A stretch of 64,000 bases of DNA from an uncultured Oscillospiraceae bacterium (GTDB lineage Bacteria > Bacillota > Clostridia > Oscillospirales > Oscillospiraceae), in contig CABVDR010000003.1 in the NCBI GenBank assembly GCA_902497145.1, positions 1 through 64,000 of the forward strand. The letters run 5' to 3'. The stretch's first letter is position 1; the number at the start of each line of letters is the position of its first letter. The notes beneath the pieces are model-generated. The model was not told the origin of the DNA, ran no database searches, and was given only the letters and a program-made list of their open reading frames with translations. Shown here one piece after another: positions 27,732-38,747 of this stretch. Made by a program: the position numbers and the translations under genes.

Positions 27732-27832
27732 TATGCACCGGATTTTGGAGCCCCCTGGTTTTCTCTGGTAAATTTCTGCTCTTTGTTAGAAATTGCAGGG
27801 GAGATGCGGCGTTTCTTTGGAACTTCTGCAAG

Positions 27833-27861
27833 TTGATTTTTCCTTTCTCGCAATTTATAAT
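27833..27861 (+). promoter_or_regulatory. Strong promoter of the ammonium transporter gene
   Basis: -35 TTGATT (27833-27838), 17-base spacer, perfect -10 TATAAT (27856-27861). Transcription should begin near 27868, immediately before the hairpin at 27875, so that hairpin is at the very 5' end of the transcript. Confidence 0.75.
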
Positions 27862-27874
27862 GTGCACCATAGCA

Positions 27875-27913
27875 AGGGCGCTGGATACACTTCCAGCGCC
27901 CTCTTCTTTTTCT
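27875..27913 (+). terminator. Terminator-like hairpin at the start of the amt leader
   Basis: 10-bp perfect stem (27875-27884 with 27893-27902), then CTTCTTTTTCT. It can end transcripts from the activase gene, but it also lies just downstream of the amt promoter and so may act as an attenuator or 5' stabiliser for amt. Confidence 0.75.
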
Positions 27914-27977
27914 CCACATGGTGGAACAGGCCTGAAAAGAAACTGCTGAATTTGTCCCTGTAAAGGAGAGATGATCT

Positions 27978-29723
27978 ATGTCTGAAGAACTGCTTACTTC
28001 GGTCAACAGCTTAGTATTCGGCGTCTGGTTTCTGATGGGCGCGGCCCTGGTCTTTTGGATGCAGGCCGGTTTTGCCATGGTGGAGGCCGGATTTACCCGA
28101 GCCAAGAATACCGGCAACATTTTGATGAAGAACCTGATGGATTTCTGTATCGGCACCCCCATGTTTGTGCTGATCGGGTTTAGTCTCCTGCTGGGTGAGG
28201 ATATGATGGGCATCATCGGCAAGCCCGGCTTTGATATCTTCACCAGCTACGCCACATTCGACTGGTCCAACTTCGTGTTTAACCTGGTCTTCTGCGCCAC
28301 CACCGCCACCATTGTCTCCGGCGCCATGGCCGAGCGCACCAAGTTTTTGTCCTACTGCATTTACTCCGCTGTCATCTCTGCGGTCATTTACCCCGTTGAG
28401 GCCCACTGGGTGTGGGGCGGCGGCTGGCTGTCTCAGCTGGGCTTCCACGATTTTGCCGGCTCCGCGGCCATCCACATGGTGGGCGGCCTGTGTGCCCTGG
28501 TGGGAGCGGCCATGCTGGGCCCCCGCATCGGCAAGTATGTCACCGATCAGGCGGGTAAGGTGGTGAAGGTCAACGCCTTCCCTGGCCACAACCTGCCGCT
28601 GGGCTGCCTAGGCTGTTTCATCCTGTGGCTGGGCTGGTACGGTTTTAACGGTGCCGCCGCCACCTCGGTGGAGCAGCTGGGCTCCATCTTCCTGACCACT
28701 ACCATCGCCCCCTCCATTGCCACCGTGGTGTGCATGATCTTTACCTGGCTCAAGTACGGGAAACCCGACGTGTCCATGAGCCTCAACGCCTCCCTGGCCG
28801 GCTTGGTGGCCATCACCGCCGGTTGTGACGTCACCGATTGCCTGGGCGCTATCATCATCGGCGCGGTGGCCGGACTGCTGGTTTGCTTCGGCGTGTGGTT
28901 TTTAGACTACAAGCTGCGGGTAGACGACCCGGTGGGCGCGGTGGCTGTCCACTTCTGCAACGGTCTGTGGGGCACCATCGCGGTTGGCCTGTTTGCCACC
29001 ACCTCCGCCCCGGGCAACGACTCCATTGTGGGCCTGTTCTACGGCGGCGGTACCCATCAGCTTCTGCTCCAGCTGCTGGGCATCCTGTCCATCTGTGTCT
29101 GGGCCGCGGTCACCATTACCATTGCGTTCCTGATTATCCGCGCCACCGTTGGCCTGCGGGTCACGGAGGAGGAAGAGATCCAGGGCCTGGACGCCTGCGA
29201 GCACGGCCTGCCCAGCGCCTACGCCGGCTTCAGCATCATGGATGTGTCCAACACCATGACCATGGATGTGAACGCCAACACCGATCTGGGCGTGGGCGAG
29301 GTGGTCCCCGGCGCCCCTGCCACCCACGTGGTCTCCTCCACTCCTGTTGAGACTCCTGCTTTGGCGACCGGCATTTATAAGGTCTCCATTATCTCTCGTC
29401 TGTCCCACTATGACCGCCTGAAAAAGGCGATGAATGACATCGGTGTGACCGGCATGACCGTCACCCAGGTGATGGGCTGCGGCATCCAGAAGGGTGCGGG
29501 CGAAAAGTACCGCGGCGTCGAAATGGACGCCACGCTGCTGCCCAAGGTCAAGGTTGAGGTCATCGTGGGCAACATCCCGGTGGAAAAGGTGATCCAGACG
29601 GCGAAAGAAGCCCTCTACACCGGCCACATCGGCGACGGCAAGATCTTCGTATACAGTGTGGATAAGGTTGTCAAAGTCCGCACCGGCGAGGAAAACCTGG
29701 CTGCCCTGAACGATGTGGAATAA
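27978..29723 (+). CDS. amt: Ammonium transporter fused to a PII signal protein domain
   Basis: 581 residues. Residues 1 to about 420 are the Amt channel with eleven membrane helices: FWMQAGFAMVEAGF, VEAHWVWGGGWL, and the twin pore histidines in AAIHMVGGL (near 165) and VAVHFCNGLWG (near 324). After a linker, residues from about 464 on are a complete GlnB/GlnK-like PII domain: IYKVSIISRLSHYDRLKKAM, T-loop KGAGEKYRGVEM with the Tyr that is modified in some PII proteins, then PKVKVEVIVG and GHIGDGKIFVY. The PII part probably gates its own channel by nitrogen/energy status. Neighbours are gltD-gltB and glnA. AAGGAG precedes the ATG. Confidence 0.96.
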   Translation: MSEELLTSVNSLVFGVWFLMGAALVFWMQAGFAMVEAGFTRAKNTGNILMKNLMDFCIGTPMFVLIGFSLLLGEDMMGIIGKPGFDIFTSYATFDWSNFVFNLVFCATTATIVSGAMAERTKFLSYCIYSAVISAVIYPVEAHWVWGGGWLSQLGFHDFAGSAAIHMVGGLCALVGAAMLGPRIGKYVTDQAGKVVKVNAFPGHNLPLGCLGCFILWLGWYGFNGAAATSVEQLGSIFLTTTIAPSIATVVCMIFTWLKYGKPDVSMSLNASLAGLVAITAGCDVTDCLGAIIIGAVAGLLVCFGVWFLDYKLRVDDPVGAVAVHFCNGLWGTIAVGLFATTSAPGNDSIVGLFYGGGTHQLLLQLLGILSICVWAAVTITIAFLIIRATVGLRVTEEEEIQGLDACEHGLPSAYAGFSIMDVSNTMTMDVNANTDLGVGEVVPGAPATHVVSSTPVETPALATGIYKVSIISRLSHYDRLKKAMNDIGVTGMTVTQVMGCGIQKGAGEKYRGVEMDATLLPKVKVEVIVGNIPVEKVIQTAKEALYTGHIGDGKIFVYSVDKVVKVRTGEENLAALNDVE

Positions 29724-29768
29724 TCCACCCCTTACATTGCTTCCATTCTTTTCCTTCCCTTAATGTGT

Positions 29769-29802
29769 CAAAGCCCTCAGGCCGCCCGGCCCGGGGGCTT
29801 TG
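29769..29802 (+). terminator. Terminator of amt
   Basis: Outer stem CAAAGCCC/GGGCTTTG (29769-29776 with 29795-29802) enclosing an inner GGCCG/CGGCC hairpin. The T-run is short. Confidence 0.65.
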
Positions 29803-29863
29803 GCACGTTTGGGGGTCTTGGTAAAGCGGAGCACACCGGTGTTGATCGGTGGGAACGCAGGCA

Positions 29864-29903
29864 GAAAACTGCCCCGCCCGAATGCCCAGGCGGGGCAGTT
29901 TTC
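29864..29903 (-). terminator. Terminator of gltB-gltD
   Basis: 15-bp perfect stem (29864-29878 with 29889-29903). Read on the minus strand it ends in TTTTC, ten bases after the gltD stop. Confidence 0.85.
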
Positions 29904-29912
29904 ATGAAGTGC

Positions 29913-31394
<1,482 letters not shown>

Positions 31395-31409
31395 GATAGT
31401 TCCTCCCCC

Positions 31410-34400
31410 TTATTCTTTCGTGCTGATGTAGAAGGCCTCGACCTCCGCCTGCTGGCGGTCCATGCCCTGGTCCACAAACTCATTGATGATGTTGGTCATC
31501 CGCTCGTAGTCCCGGGGGAGGATCTTCTTAAAGCAGGAGGCTTTCTGATCCAGACAGCTGAGGATCTCCTTGGCCTTGGGGGAACCGGTGGCCGCGATGT
31601 GCTCGGTGAGCATCTGGCGGATCTCGGCCACGTCGTGCTTCTCCGTCACCGGCTCCATGCTCACCAGCGTCTTGTTAAGGCGCAGGTACAGGTCCCGGTC
31701 CTCGTCCCACACGTAGGCGATACCGCCCGACATGCCGGCGGCGAAGTTCTTGCCCGTGGGACCCAGCACCATGACCCGGCCGCCGGTCATGTACTCGCAG
31801 CCGTGGTCGCCCACGCCCTCTACCACGGCCCAGGCGCCGGAGTTTCGCACCGCGAAGCGCTCACCCGCCATGCCGTTGATGAAGGCCTTGCCGCTGGTGG
31901 CGCCGTAGAGGGCCACATTGCCGATGATGATGTTCTCCTCGGGACGGTAGGCGGCATGTTTCGGGGGATAGACGATGATCTTACCGCCGGACAGGCCCTT
32001 GCCCATGTAGTCGTTGCAGTCGCCTTCCAGCTCCAGGGTCAGGCCCTTGGGGATGAAGGCGCCGAAGGACTGGCCTGCGCCGCCGCTGCACTTCACGGTG
32101 AGGGTATCCTCCTCCAGGGAGTTGCCGTGGAGGCGGGTGATATCGCTGCCCAGGATGGCGCCCAGGGTACGGTCGGTGGAGGTGACGGAGATGGACACCG
32201 TCTTTTTCTCCCCGGTGGCCAGAGCGTGCTTGAGCTTCTTGAGCAGCTTCATGTCGGTGGTCTTTTCCAGCTCAAAGTCATAGACGTCGGCGGGATCGAA
32301 GTGGCGCTTCACGCCGCTCTGCTGGTAAGGATTGTTGAGGATGGCGGACAGGTCCACGGTAGCCGCCCGCTGGTTCACCGCCCAGGGGCGCACCTTCAGC
32401 AGGTCGGTGCGGCCTACCAGCTCCTCTACGGTGCGCACGCCCAGCCGGGCCATGTGTTCCCGCAAGTCCTGGGCCACGTAGCGCATGAAGTTGATGACAT
32501 ACTCCGGCTTGCCCACGAACCGCTTGCGCAGCTCCGGATCCTGGGTGGCAATGCCCATGGGGCAGGTGCCCAGGTTGCACACCCGCATCATCACGCAGCC
32601 CATGGTGACCAGGGGGGCGGTGGCAAAGCCAAACTCCTCGGCCCCCAGCATACAGGCGATGGCCACATCCCGGCCGGTCATCAGCTTGCCGTCGGCTTCC
32701 AGGGCCACCCGGGAGCGCAGGCCGTTCATAATGAGAGTCTGGTGAGCCTCAGCCACGCCCAGCTCCCAGGGAACGCCCGCATTATGGATGGAGCTGCGGG
32801 GGGCGGCTCCGGTACCGCCGTCATAGCCGCAGATGAGTACCACCTGAGCGCCCGCCTTGGCCACACCGGCGGCAATGGTGCCCACGCCGGGTTCGGCACA
32901 CAGCTTCACCGAGATCCGAGCCTGGCGGTTGGCGTTTTTCAGGTCGTAGATGAGCTGGGCCAGGTCCTCAATGGAGTAGATGTCGTGGTGGGGCGGGGGA
33001 GAGATCAGGGTGACGCCGGGGGTGGAGTGGCGGGTCTTGGCAACCTCGGGGGTGACCTTCTTGCCGGGCAGGTGGCCGCCCTCACCGGGCTTGGCCCCCT
33101 GGGCCATCTTGATTTGAATGTCCCGGGCGGACACCAGATACTCACTGGTGACGCCGAAGCGGCCGGAGGCCACCTGCTTGATGGCGGAGTTGGTAATGGT
33201 ACCAAAGCGGGCGGGGTCCTCGCCGCCCTCGCCGGAGTTGGACATGCCGCCCAGGGTGTTCATGGCGATGGCCATGCACTCATGGGCCTCCTTGGAGATG
33301 GAGCCAAAGGACATGGCTCCCGTCTTAAAGCGCTTGACGATGGAGTCCACACTCTCCACCTCGTCCAGGGGGATGGGAGCGTCCAAATACTGCATCTCCA
33401 TCAGACCCCGGAGGGTGTGGGGCTTGCCCGGGTCATCCACCAGGGCGGCGTACTGCTTGTAGAGATTGTAGTCCCCCTCCCATACCGCCTGCTGGAGCAG
33501 GTGGATGACCTTGGGGTTATACATATGGTCCTCCGCGCCCGCGCGCACCTTGTGTTCGCCCTCGCTGTCCAGGGTGGGGTCGCCTCCCAACCCCAGGGGG
33601 TCGAAGGCCCGGGAGTGGTGGGAGTCCACCAGCTGCTCGATTTCATGCAGTCCGATGCCGCCCACCCGGCTGAGTGTGCCAGTAAAGTACTCGTCCACCA
33701 CGCTCTTGTCGATGCCTACCGCCTCAAAAATCTGGGCGGACTGGTAGGACTGGATGGTGGAGATGCCCATCTTGGAGGCGATCTTCACGATGCCGCTCAG
33801 GATAGCTTGATTGTAGTCCTTGACGGCGGTGTGGTAGTCCTTGTCCAGCAGGCCCTGGTCGATAAGCTCGCCGATGGTGTCGTGGGCCAGGTAGGGGTTC
33901 ACTGCCCGGGCGCCGTAGCCCAGCAGAGCAGCAAAGTGCTGCACGTCCCGGGGCTCGGCGGACTCCAGTACAATGGAGATGGCGGAGGACTTTTTCGTCC
34001 GGATCAGGTAGCGCTCCACCGCCGACACCGCCAGCAGGGAGGGGATGGCCACGTGGTTCTCATCCACGCCCCGGTCGGAGAGGATGACGATGTTGGCTCC
34101 GTGGCGGTAGGCCCGGTCCACGGTGACAAACAGCCGGTCCAGGGCACGCTTCAAGGGGGTGTTCTTATAATAGAGGATGGACACCGTCTCCACCTGGAAG
34201 CCAGGCTTTTTCATAGCCTGAATTTTCATCAGCTCCACGCTGGTGAGAATGGGCTTGTGAATCTGGAGGGCGTGGGCGTTGTCCGCCGTCTCCTCCAGGA
34301 GATTACCGTCGTTGCCCAGATAGACGGTGGTGTCGGTGACCACCGCCTCCCGGATGGCGTCGATGGGCGGGTTGGTCACCTGGGCGAAGAGCTGCTTAAA

Positions 34401-35951
34401 GTAGTTGAACAGGGGCTGCTGGTGGTCGGAGAGGACAGCCAGGGGGATGTCGATGCCCATGGCGGCGGTGGGCTCGGAGCCGGTGCGGGCCATGGTCAAA
34501 ATGGTGTTTTTCACGTCCTCATAGGAGTAGCCGAAGGCCTTCTGCAGCCGGGTAAGCTCCCCGTTGGAGTAGGACTGGACCTTCTTGTTGGGGATGGGAA
34601 GGTCCTGGAGGCGCACCAGTCCCCGGTCCAGCCACTCGCCGTAGGGCTGCTGGGCGGCGTAGTTCTCTTTCAGTTCCCCGTCGTCAATGATCCGGCCCTG
34701 GACTGTGTCCACCAGCAGCATTCTGCCGGGCTGGAGGCGGGACTTTTTCACAATATGGGCGGGGTCGGTGGGCAGGGCGCCCACCTCGGAGGAGAGGATG
34801 AGCCGGTCGTCGTCGGTGATGTAGTAGCGGGAGGGGCGCAGGCCGTTGCGGTCCAGCACTGCCCCTACCGTGTCGCCGTCGGAGAAGAGGATGGAGGCCG
34901 GGCCGTCCCAGGGCTCCATCATGATGGCATAATACTGGTAGAGGTCCCGCTTGGAGCGGGAGATGTTCTCGTCCTTCTGCCAGGGCTCGGGGATGGTGAT
35001 CATCACCGCCTTGGGCAGCTCCATGCCGCTCATGACCAGAAATTCCAGGGTATTGTCCAGCATGGCCGAGTCGGAGCCGTCGCCGTTGATGACGGGGAAC
35101 ACCTTATCCATGTCGTCGTCGGACAGCGCCGCGCTGCGCAGCGTCTCCTCCCGGGAAAGCATCCGGTCCACGTTGCCCCGGATGGTGTTGATCTCACCGT
35201 TGTGGAGGATGAAGCGGTTGGGGTGGGCACGCTCCCAGGAGGGATTGGTGTTGGTAGAGAAGCGGGAGTGGACGCAGGCAATGGCACTTTGGTAGGCCCG
35301 ATCCTGCAAATCCAAATAGAAACGGCGCAGCTCGCCCACCAGGAACATACCCTTATAAACCACCGTCCGGCTGGACAGGGAGGGGACGTAGGTGTTGTCG
35401 TTGGACTGCTCGAACACCCGGCGGGTGATGTACAGCTTGCGGTCGAAGGCCAGACCCCGCTCTACCCCTTCCGGACGGCGGATGAAGGCCTGCTGGATGT
35501 TGGGCATCTTGCTTAATGCCTTCTGCCCCAGCACCTCGGGGCACACCGGTACCTTCCGCCAGCCCAGAAACTCCATCCCCTCCTTGGCCACGATGATCTC
35601 AAACATCTTTTTGGCCTGGTTGCGCTGGAGGGTGTCCTGGGGGAAGAAAAACATGCCCACGCCGTAGTCTCGGGCCTCACCCAGCTGGAGCCCCAGCTTG
35701 GCGGCCTCCCGGGCAAAGAAATTGTGGGAGATCTGGAGCAGAATGCCCACGCCGTCGCCCGTCTTGCCCTGGGCATCCTTGCCCGCCCGGTGCTCCAGCT
35801 TTTCCACGATCTTGAGGGCGTCGTCCACCGTCTGGTAGCTCTGCCGCCCCTTGATGTCCACCACCACGCCGATGCCGCAGGCGTCGTGCTCAAACTGTGG
35901 GTAATACAGCCCTTGCTGGTGATAGCCCTCTTGTCTGTCTTGCTGCTTCAT
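31410..35951 (-). CDS. gltB: Glutamate synthase large (alpha) subunit
   Basis: 1513 residues from the ATG at 35951 (GGGGGAG six bases upstream); the frame continues upstream but without a ribosome-binding site. It makes two glutamates from glutamine and 2-oxoglutarate. A short propeptide is followed by the glutaminase nucleophile Cys25 (HDACGIGVVVDIKG), then the central domain, then the FMN/2-oxoglutarate barrel (SGEGGEDPARFG, KPGEGGHLPGKKV, GYDGGTGAAPRSS). Cluster cysteines are in CVMMRVCNLGTCPMGIATQ, and a C-terminal beta-helix (GMSGGIAYVWDED) closes the protein. The divergent gene is glnA, with amt nearby, giving a full GS-GOGAT module. Confidence 0.97.
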   Translation of the reverse strand: MKQQDRQEGYHQQGLYYPQFEHDACGIGVVVDIKGRQSYQTVDDALKIVEKLEHRAGKDAQGKTGDGVGILLQISHNFFAREAAKLGLQLGEARDYGVGMFFFPQDTLQRNQAKKMFEIIVAKEGMEFLGWRKVPVCPEVLGQKALSKMPNIQQAFIRRPEGVERGLAFDRKLYITRRVFEQSNDNTYVPSLSSRTVVYKGMFLVGELRRFYLDLQDRAYQSAIACVHSRFSTNTNPSWERAHPNRFILHNGEINTIRGNVDRMLSREETLRSAALSDDDMDKVFPVINGDGSDSAMLDNTLEFLVMSGMELPKAVMITIPEPWQKDENISRSKRDLYQYYAIMMEPWDGPASILFSDGDTVGAVLDRNGLRPSRYYITDDDRLILSSEVGALPTDPAHIVKKSRLQPGRMLLVDTVQGRIIDDGELKENYAAQQPYGEWLDRGLVRLQDLPIPNKKVQSYSNGELTRLQKAFGYSYEDVKNTILTMARTGSEPTAAMGIDIPLAVLSDHQQPLFNYFKQLFAQVTNPPIDAIREAVVTDTTVYLGNDGNLLEETADNAHALQIHKPILTSVELMKIQAMKKPGFQVETVSILYYKNTPLKRALDRLFVTVDRAYRHGANIVILSDRGVDENHVAIPSLLAVSAVERYLIRTKKSSAISIVLESAEPRDVQHFAALLGYGARAVNPYLAHDTIGELIDQGLLDKDYHTAVKDYNQAILSGIVKIASKMGISTIQSYQSAQIFEAVGIDKSVVDEYFTGTLSRVGGIGLHEIEQLVDSHHSRAFDPLGLGGDPTLDSEGEHKVRAGAEDHMYNPKVIHLLQQAVWEGDYNLYKQYAALVDDPGKPHTLRGLMEMQYLDAPIPLDEVESVDSIVKRFKTGAMSFGSISKEAHECMAIAMNTLGGMSNSGEGGEDPARFGTITNSAIKQVASGRFGVTSEYLVSARDIQIKMAQGAKPGEGGHLPGKKVTPEVAKTRHSTPGVTLISPPPHHDIYSIEDLAQLIYDLKNANRQARISVKLCAEPGVGTIAAGVAKAGAQVVLICGYDGGTGAAPRSSIHNAGVPWELGVAEAHQTLIMNGLRSRVALEADGKLMTGRDVAIACMLGAEEFGFATAPLVTMGCVMMRVCNLGTCPMGIATQDPELRKRFVGKPEYVINFMRYVAQDLREHMARLGVRTVEELVGRTDLLKVRPWAVNQRAATVDLSAILNNPYQQSGVKRHFDPADVYDFELEKTTDMKLLKKLKHALATGEKKTVSISVTSTDRTLGAILGSDITRLHGNSLEEDTLTVKCSGGAGQSFGAFIPKGLTLELEGDCNDYMGKGLSGGKIIVYPPKHAAYRPEENIIIGNVALYGATSGKAFINGMAGERFAVRNSGAWAVVEGVGDHGCEYMTGGRVMVLGPTGKNFAAGMSGGIAYVWDEDRDLYLRLNKTLVSMEPVTEKHDVAEIRQMLTEHIAATGSPKAKEILSCLDQKASCFKKILPRDYERMTNIINEFVDQGMDRQQAEVEAFYISTKE

Positions 35952-36067
35952 ACGCGCTCCCCCGTTTCTCAATCTCCTTGCGCTTTGGCCAGCACTGCAA
36001 GTTCGTATTGGGGTATCCTGCGTTTTTTCGGCGACCGGCCTGCTGCGCGAGGGATAAAATTTCATTC

Positions 36068-36097
36068 ATCATATCACGGATAATTTCAATCGGGCAA
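36068..36097 (-). promoter_or_regulatory. gltB promoter
   Basis: Minus strand: -35 TTGCCC (36092-36097), 18-base spacer, extended -10 TG-A-TATGAT (36068-36073), giving a leader of about 110 bases. Confidence 0.6.
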
Positions 36098-36427
36098 TGT
36101 AGCTCATGACAAAATATGCAGGATAAGATCAATGAAATTTCATATAGTTTGACGATTCACACCATAAAAGTGCTAAAGCGAACCGAGGGAGCGAACCGCT
36201 TTTCCTCAAAGTGTACAGAGTGTTGGAGCTATCCTGGAATGGAAAACATTTGGATTTTTTAGGAATACAAAAAGAATATGCGAGATTTTTGAGCAAAACT
36301 GTCAAGTGAGAGGGTAAAGGCGAAAGACTGGGGGTGGGAGGGGGTAAAAGGAGCGTCCAGTGGGAAAATGTGGTTTTCCACAGAGAAGCGGCAGAAAAAG
36401 CAGGCGATCTTTGGGCAAAATTCAGAC

Positions 36428-36456
36428 TTGTGATTTTTTTGGCGATGCGCTATTGT
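36428..36456 (+). promoter_or_regulatory. glnA promoter
   Basis: -35 TTGTGA (36428-36433), 17-base spacer, -10 TATTGT (36451-36456). The predicted transcript begins near 36463, giving a leader of about 130 bases that contains two hairpins. Confidence 0.65.
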
Positions 36457-36512
36457 AGAAACAGAATTTTTGTGCCCGCCCGGTGCGGGGCAAAGGCTCT
36501 GGATTGTGATGT

Positions 36513-36552
36513 AAGGCGACGGTGCCCGTTAAGGACACCGTCGCCTTTTTTT
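36513..36552 (+). terminator. Leader terminator (attenuator) of glnA
   Basis: 12-bp perfect stem (36513-36524 with 36536-36547) and an 11-base loop, followed by seven T's (36546-36552). It ends 40 bases before the glnA ATG. No plus-strand gene lies upstream until 29723, and on the minus strand the hairpin lacks a T-run, so it can only act on glnA's own leader. A GC-rich hairpin (about 36470-36502) precedes it. Confidence 0.85.
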
Positions 36553-36592
36553 ACATTCCAACCCAAACCAATGGAAAGGATGGGATTTCCTT

Positions 36593-38701
36593 ATGAGTGG
36601 AACAATCTCTGAAATTTTTGGCGCCAACGTATTCAGCATGTCCGTCATGCGGGAGCGCCTGCCCAAGAAGGTATACGCCGAGGTCGTGGACGTGATGGAG
36701 CACGGCGGGAATATCAGCATGGCTACCGCCGACATCGTCGCCAACGCCATGAAGGACTGGGCGGTGGAGAAGGGTGCCACCCACTACACCCATTGGTTCC
36801 AGCCCCTCACCGGCGTGACCGCCGAGAAGCACGACTCCTTCCTCACGGCTCCCAAGGACAGCAAGACCCTGCTGCAGCTCACCGGCAAGCAGCTCATCAT
36901 GGGCGAGCCCGACGCCTCCTCCTTCCCCTCCGGCGGCCTGCGTGCCACTCACTACGCCAGAGGCTACACCGCCTGGGACATGACCTCTCCCGCTTTCGTC
37001 AAGGAGATGTCCTGCGGCACCATCCTGTGCATCCCCACTATTTTCGTCTCCTACAACGGCGAGGCGCTGGATAAGAAGACCCCCCTGCTGCGCTCCATGG
37101 AGGCCATCAACACACAGGCCCTGCGTATTCTGCGCCTGTTCGGCAACGACCAGGCCACCCGGGTGACCCCCTCTGTCGGTCCTGAGCAGGAGTACTTCCT
37201 GGTGGACCGGGAGAAGTACCTGAAGCGCCGCGACCTCATCTACACCGGCCGCACCCTCTTCGGTGCTCCCGCCCCCAAGGGCCAGGAGCTGGATGATCAG
37301 TACTTCGGCGTCATCCGAGAGCGTGTGGGCGCCTTCATGGCCGACCTGAACCAGGAGCTGTGGAAGCTGGGCATCCCCGCCACCACCCAGCACAACGAGG
37401 TGGCCCCCGCTCAGCACGAGCTGGCCCCCATCTACACCATGTGCAACCTGGCCGTAGACCAGAACCAGCTGACCATGGAGACCATGAAGCGGGTCGCCAC
37501 CCGCCACGGCCTGGTGTGCCTGCTCCATGAGAAGCCCTACGCCGGCGTCAACGGCTCCGGCAAGCACAACAACTGGTCCATCGGCACCGACACCGGGGAG
37601 AACCTGCTGGATCCCGGCGACACCCCCAACGAGAACCTCCAGTTCCTGCTGGTGCTGGCCTGTATTATGAAGGCGGTGGATGAGCACGCCGACCTGCTGC
37701 GCTGCTCCGCCTCCTGCGTGGGCAACGAGCACCGTCTGGGCGCTCAGGAGGCTCCTCCCGCCATTATCTCCATCTTCCTGGGTGACCAGCTGGACAACGT
37801 GGTCAGCCAGATCGTCTCCAGCGCCGACTCTATCCGGGTCATCGCCGCAGGCAAGCTGGACACCGGCGTGTCCACCGTCCCTGTCATCAAGAAGGACGCT
37901 ACCGATCGCAACCGTACCTCTCCCTTCGCCTTCACCGGCAACAAGTTTGAGTTCCGTATGGTGGGTTCCTCCGATTCCATTGCCGACGCCAACATTACCC
38001 TGAACGCCATTGTGGCCCAGGCCTTTAGCGAGGCCGCCGACGTGCTGGAGAAGGCGGACGACTTTAACGCCGCCTGCACCAAGCTCATCCACGACTGGAT
38101 GACTGAGCACCAGCGCATCGTCTTTAACGGCAACGGCTACTCCGATGCGTGGGTCCAGGAGGCCGCCCGCCGCGGGCTGCCCAACCTGCCCTCCATGGTG
38201 GACGCCGTCCCCTCCCTCACCACCCCCAAGGCGGAAGCTCTGTTTACCCAGTTTGGTGTGTACACCAAGCAGGAGCTGGAGTCCCGTGCCGAGATCATGT
38301 ATGAGACCTACGCCAAGGTGCTGAAGATCGAGGCCAACACCATGATCCACATGGCCGGCAAGCACTACATCCCCGCCGCCATCCAGTATACCACCAGCCT
38401 GGCTCAGTCCATTGCCTCGGTGACCTCCGTGTCCCCCGCCGCCGACGTGTCGGTACAGAAGGAGCTGCTGGATGAGTGCAGCGGCCTGCTCTCCGATGCC
38501 TCCAAGGCCCTTAAGGAGCTGAAGGCCCTGCTGCCTGAGGTAGACGCCCTGGACGATGTGGCCGAGATGGCCCACGCCTACCACGACAAGGTGGTGCCCG
38601 CCATGGCCGCTCTTCGCCATCCTGTGGATGAGCTGGAACTTCTAGTGGACAAGGACATCTGGCCGGTGCCCACCTACGGCGACCTGATGTTCGAGGTCTG
38701 A
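36593..38701 (+). CDS. glnN: Glutamine synthetase type III
   Basis: 702 residues, the GSIII (GlnN) size of about 700 rather than the 440-470 of GSI. It makes glutamine from glutamate, ammonia and ATP. Diagnostic stretches are THWFQPLTGVTAEKHDSF, PSGGLRATHYARGYTAWD, the metal/ATP-site SVGPEQEYFLVD, EVAPAQHELAPIY, and GVNGSGKHNNWS. The weak AAGGA site (36576-36580) lies partly in the loop of a small GGAAA/TTTCC hairpin (36573-36590), which may limit translation. Expression is probably controlled by the leader terminator. Confidence 0.97.
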   Translation: MSGTISEIFGANVFSMSVMRERLPKKVYAEVVDVMEHGGNISMATADIVANAMKDWAVEKGATHYTHWFQPLTGVTAEKHDSFLTAPKDSKTLLQLTGKQLIMGEPDASSFPSGGLRATHYARGYTAWDMTSPAFVKEMSCGTILCIPTIFVSYNGEALDKKTPLLRSMEAINTQALRILRLFGNDQATRVTPSVGPEQEYFLVDREKYLKRRDLIYTGRTLFGAPAPKGQELDDQYFGVIRERVGAFMADLNQELWKLGIPATTQHNEVAPAQHELAPIYTMCNLAVDQNQLTMETMKRVATRHGLVCLLHEKPYAGVNGSGKHNNWSIGTDTGENLLDPGDTPNENLQFLLVLACIMKAVDEHADLLRCSASCVGNEHRLGAQEAPPAIISIFLGDQLDNVVSQIVSSADSIRVIAAGKLDTGVSTVPVIKKDATDRNRTSPFAFTGNKFEFRMVGSSDSIADANITLNAIVAQAFSEAADVLEKADDFNAACTKLIHDWMTEHQRIVFNGNGYSDAWVQEAARRGLPNLPSMVDAVPSLTTPKAEALFTQFGVYTKQELESRAEIMYETYAKVLKIEANTMIHMAGKHYIPAAIQYTTSLAQSIASVTSVSPAADVSVQKELLDECSGLLSDASKALKELKALLPEVDALDDVAEMAHAYHDKVVPAMAALRHPVDELELLVDKDIWPVPTYGDLMFEV

Positions 38702-38747
38702 TTTTCCTTTGCTTCTTTTCATTCTCCTTTTTTCGTTATATTGGTGT

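Larger units (their letters stand above)
35952..36592. promoter_or_regulatory. 641-base divergent control region between gltB and glnA
   Basis: A/T-rich and non-coding. It holds the gltB promoter (36068-36097, minus), a 12-bp palindrome ATGAAATTTCAT at 36132-36143, a direct repeat GCGAACCG inside a loose dyad near 36177-36203, a TTGACA on the minus strand near 36300 with only a poorly spaced -10, and the glnA promoter plus leader terminator. Together these suggest dense nitrogen control, but the regulators are not in the window. Confidence 0.7.

Noticed and set aside
36334..36612. Small open frame of 92 codons upstream of glnA.
   Set aside because: It runs through the promoter, the leader terminator and the glnA start, with no ribosome-binding site or family resemblance.
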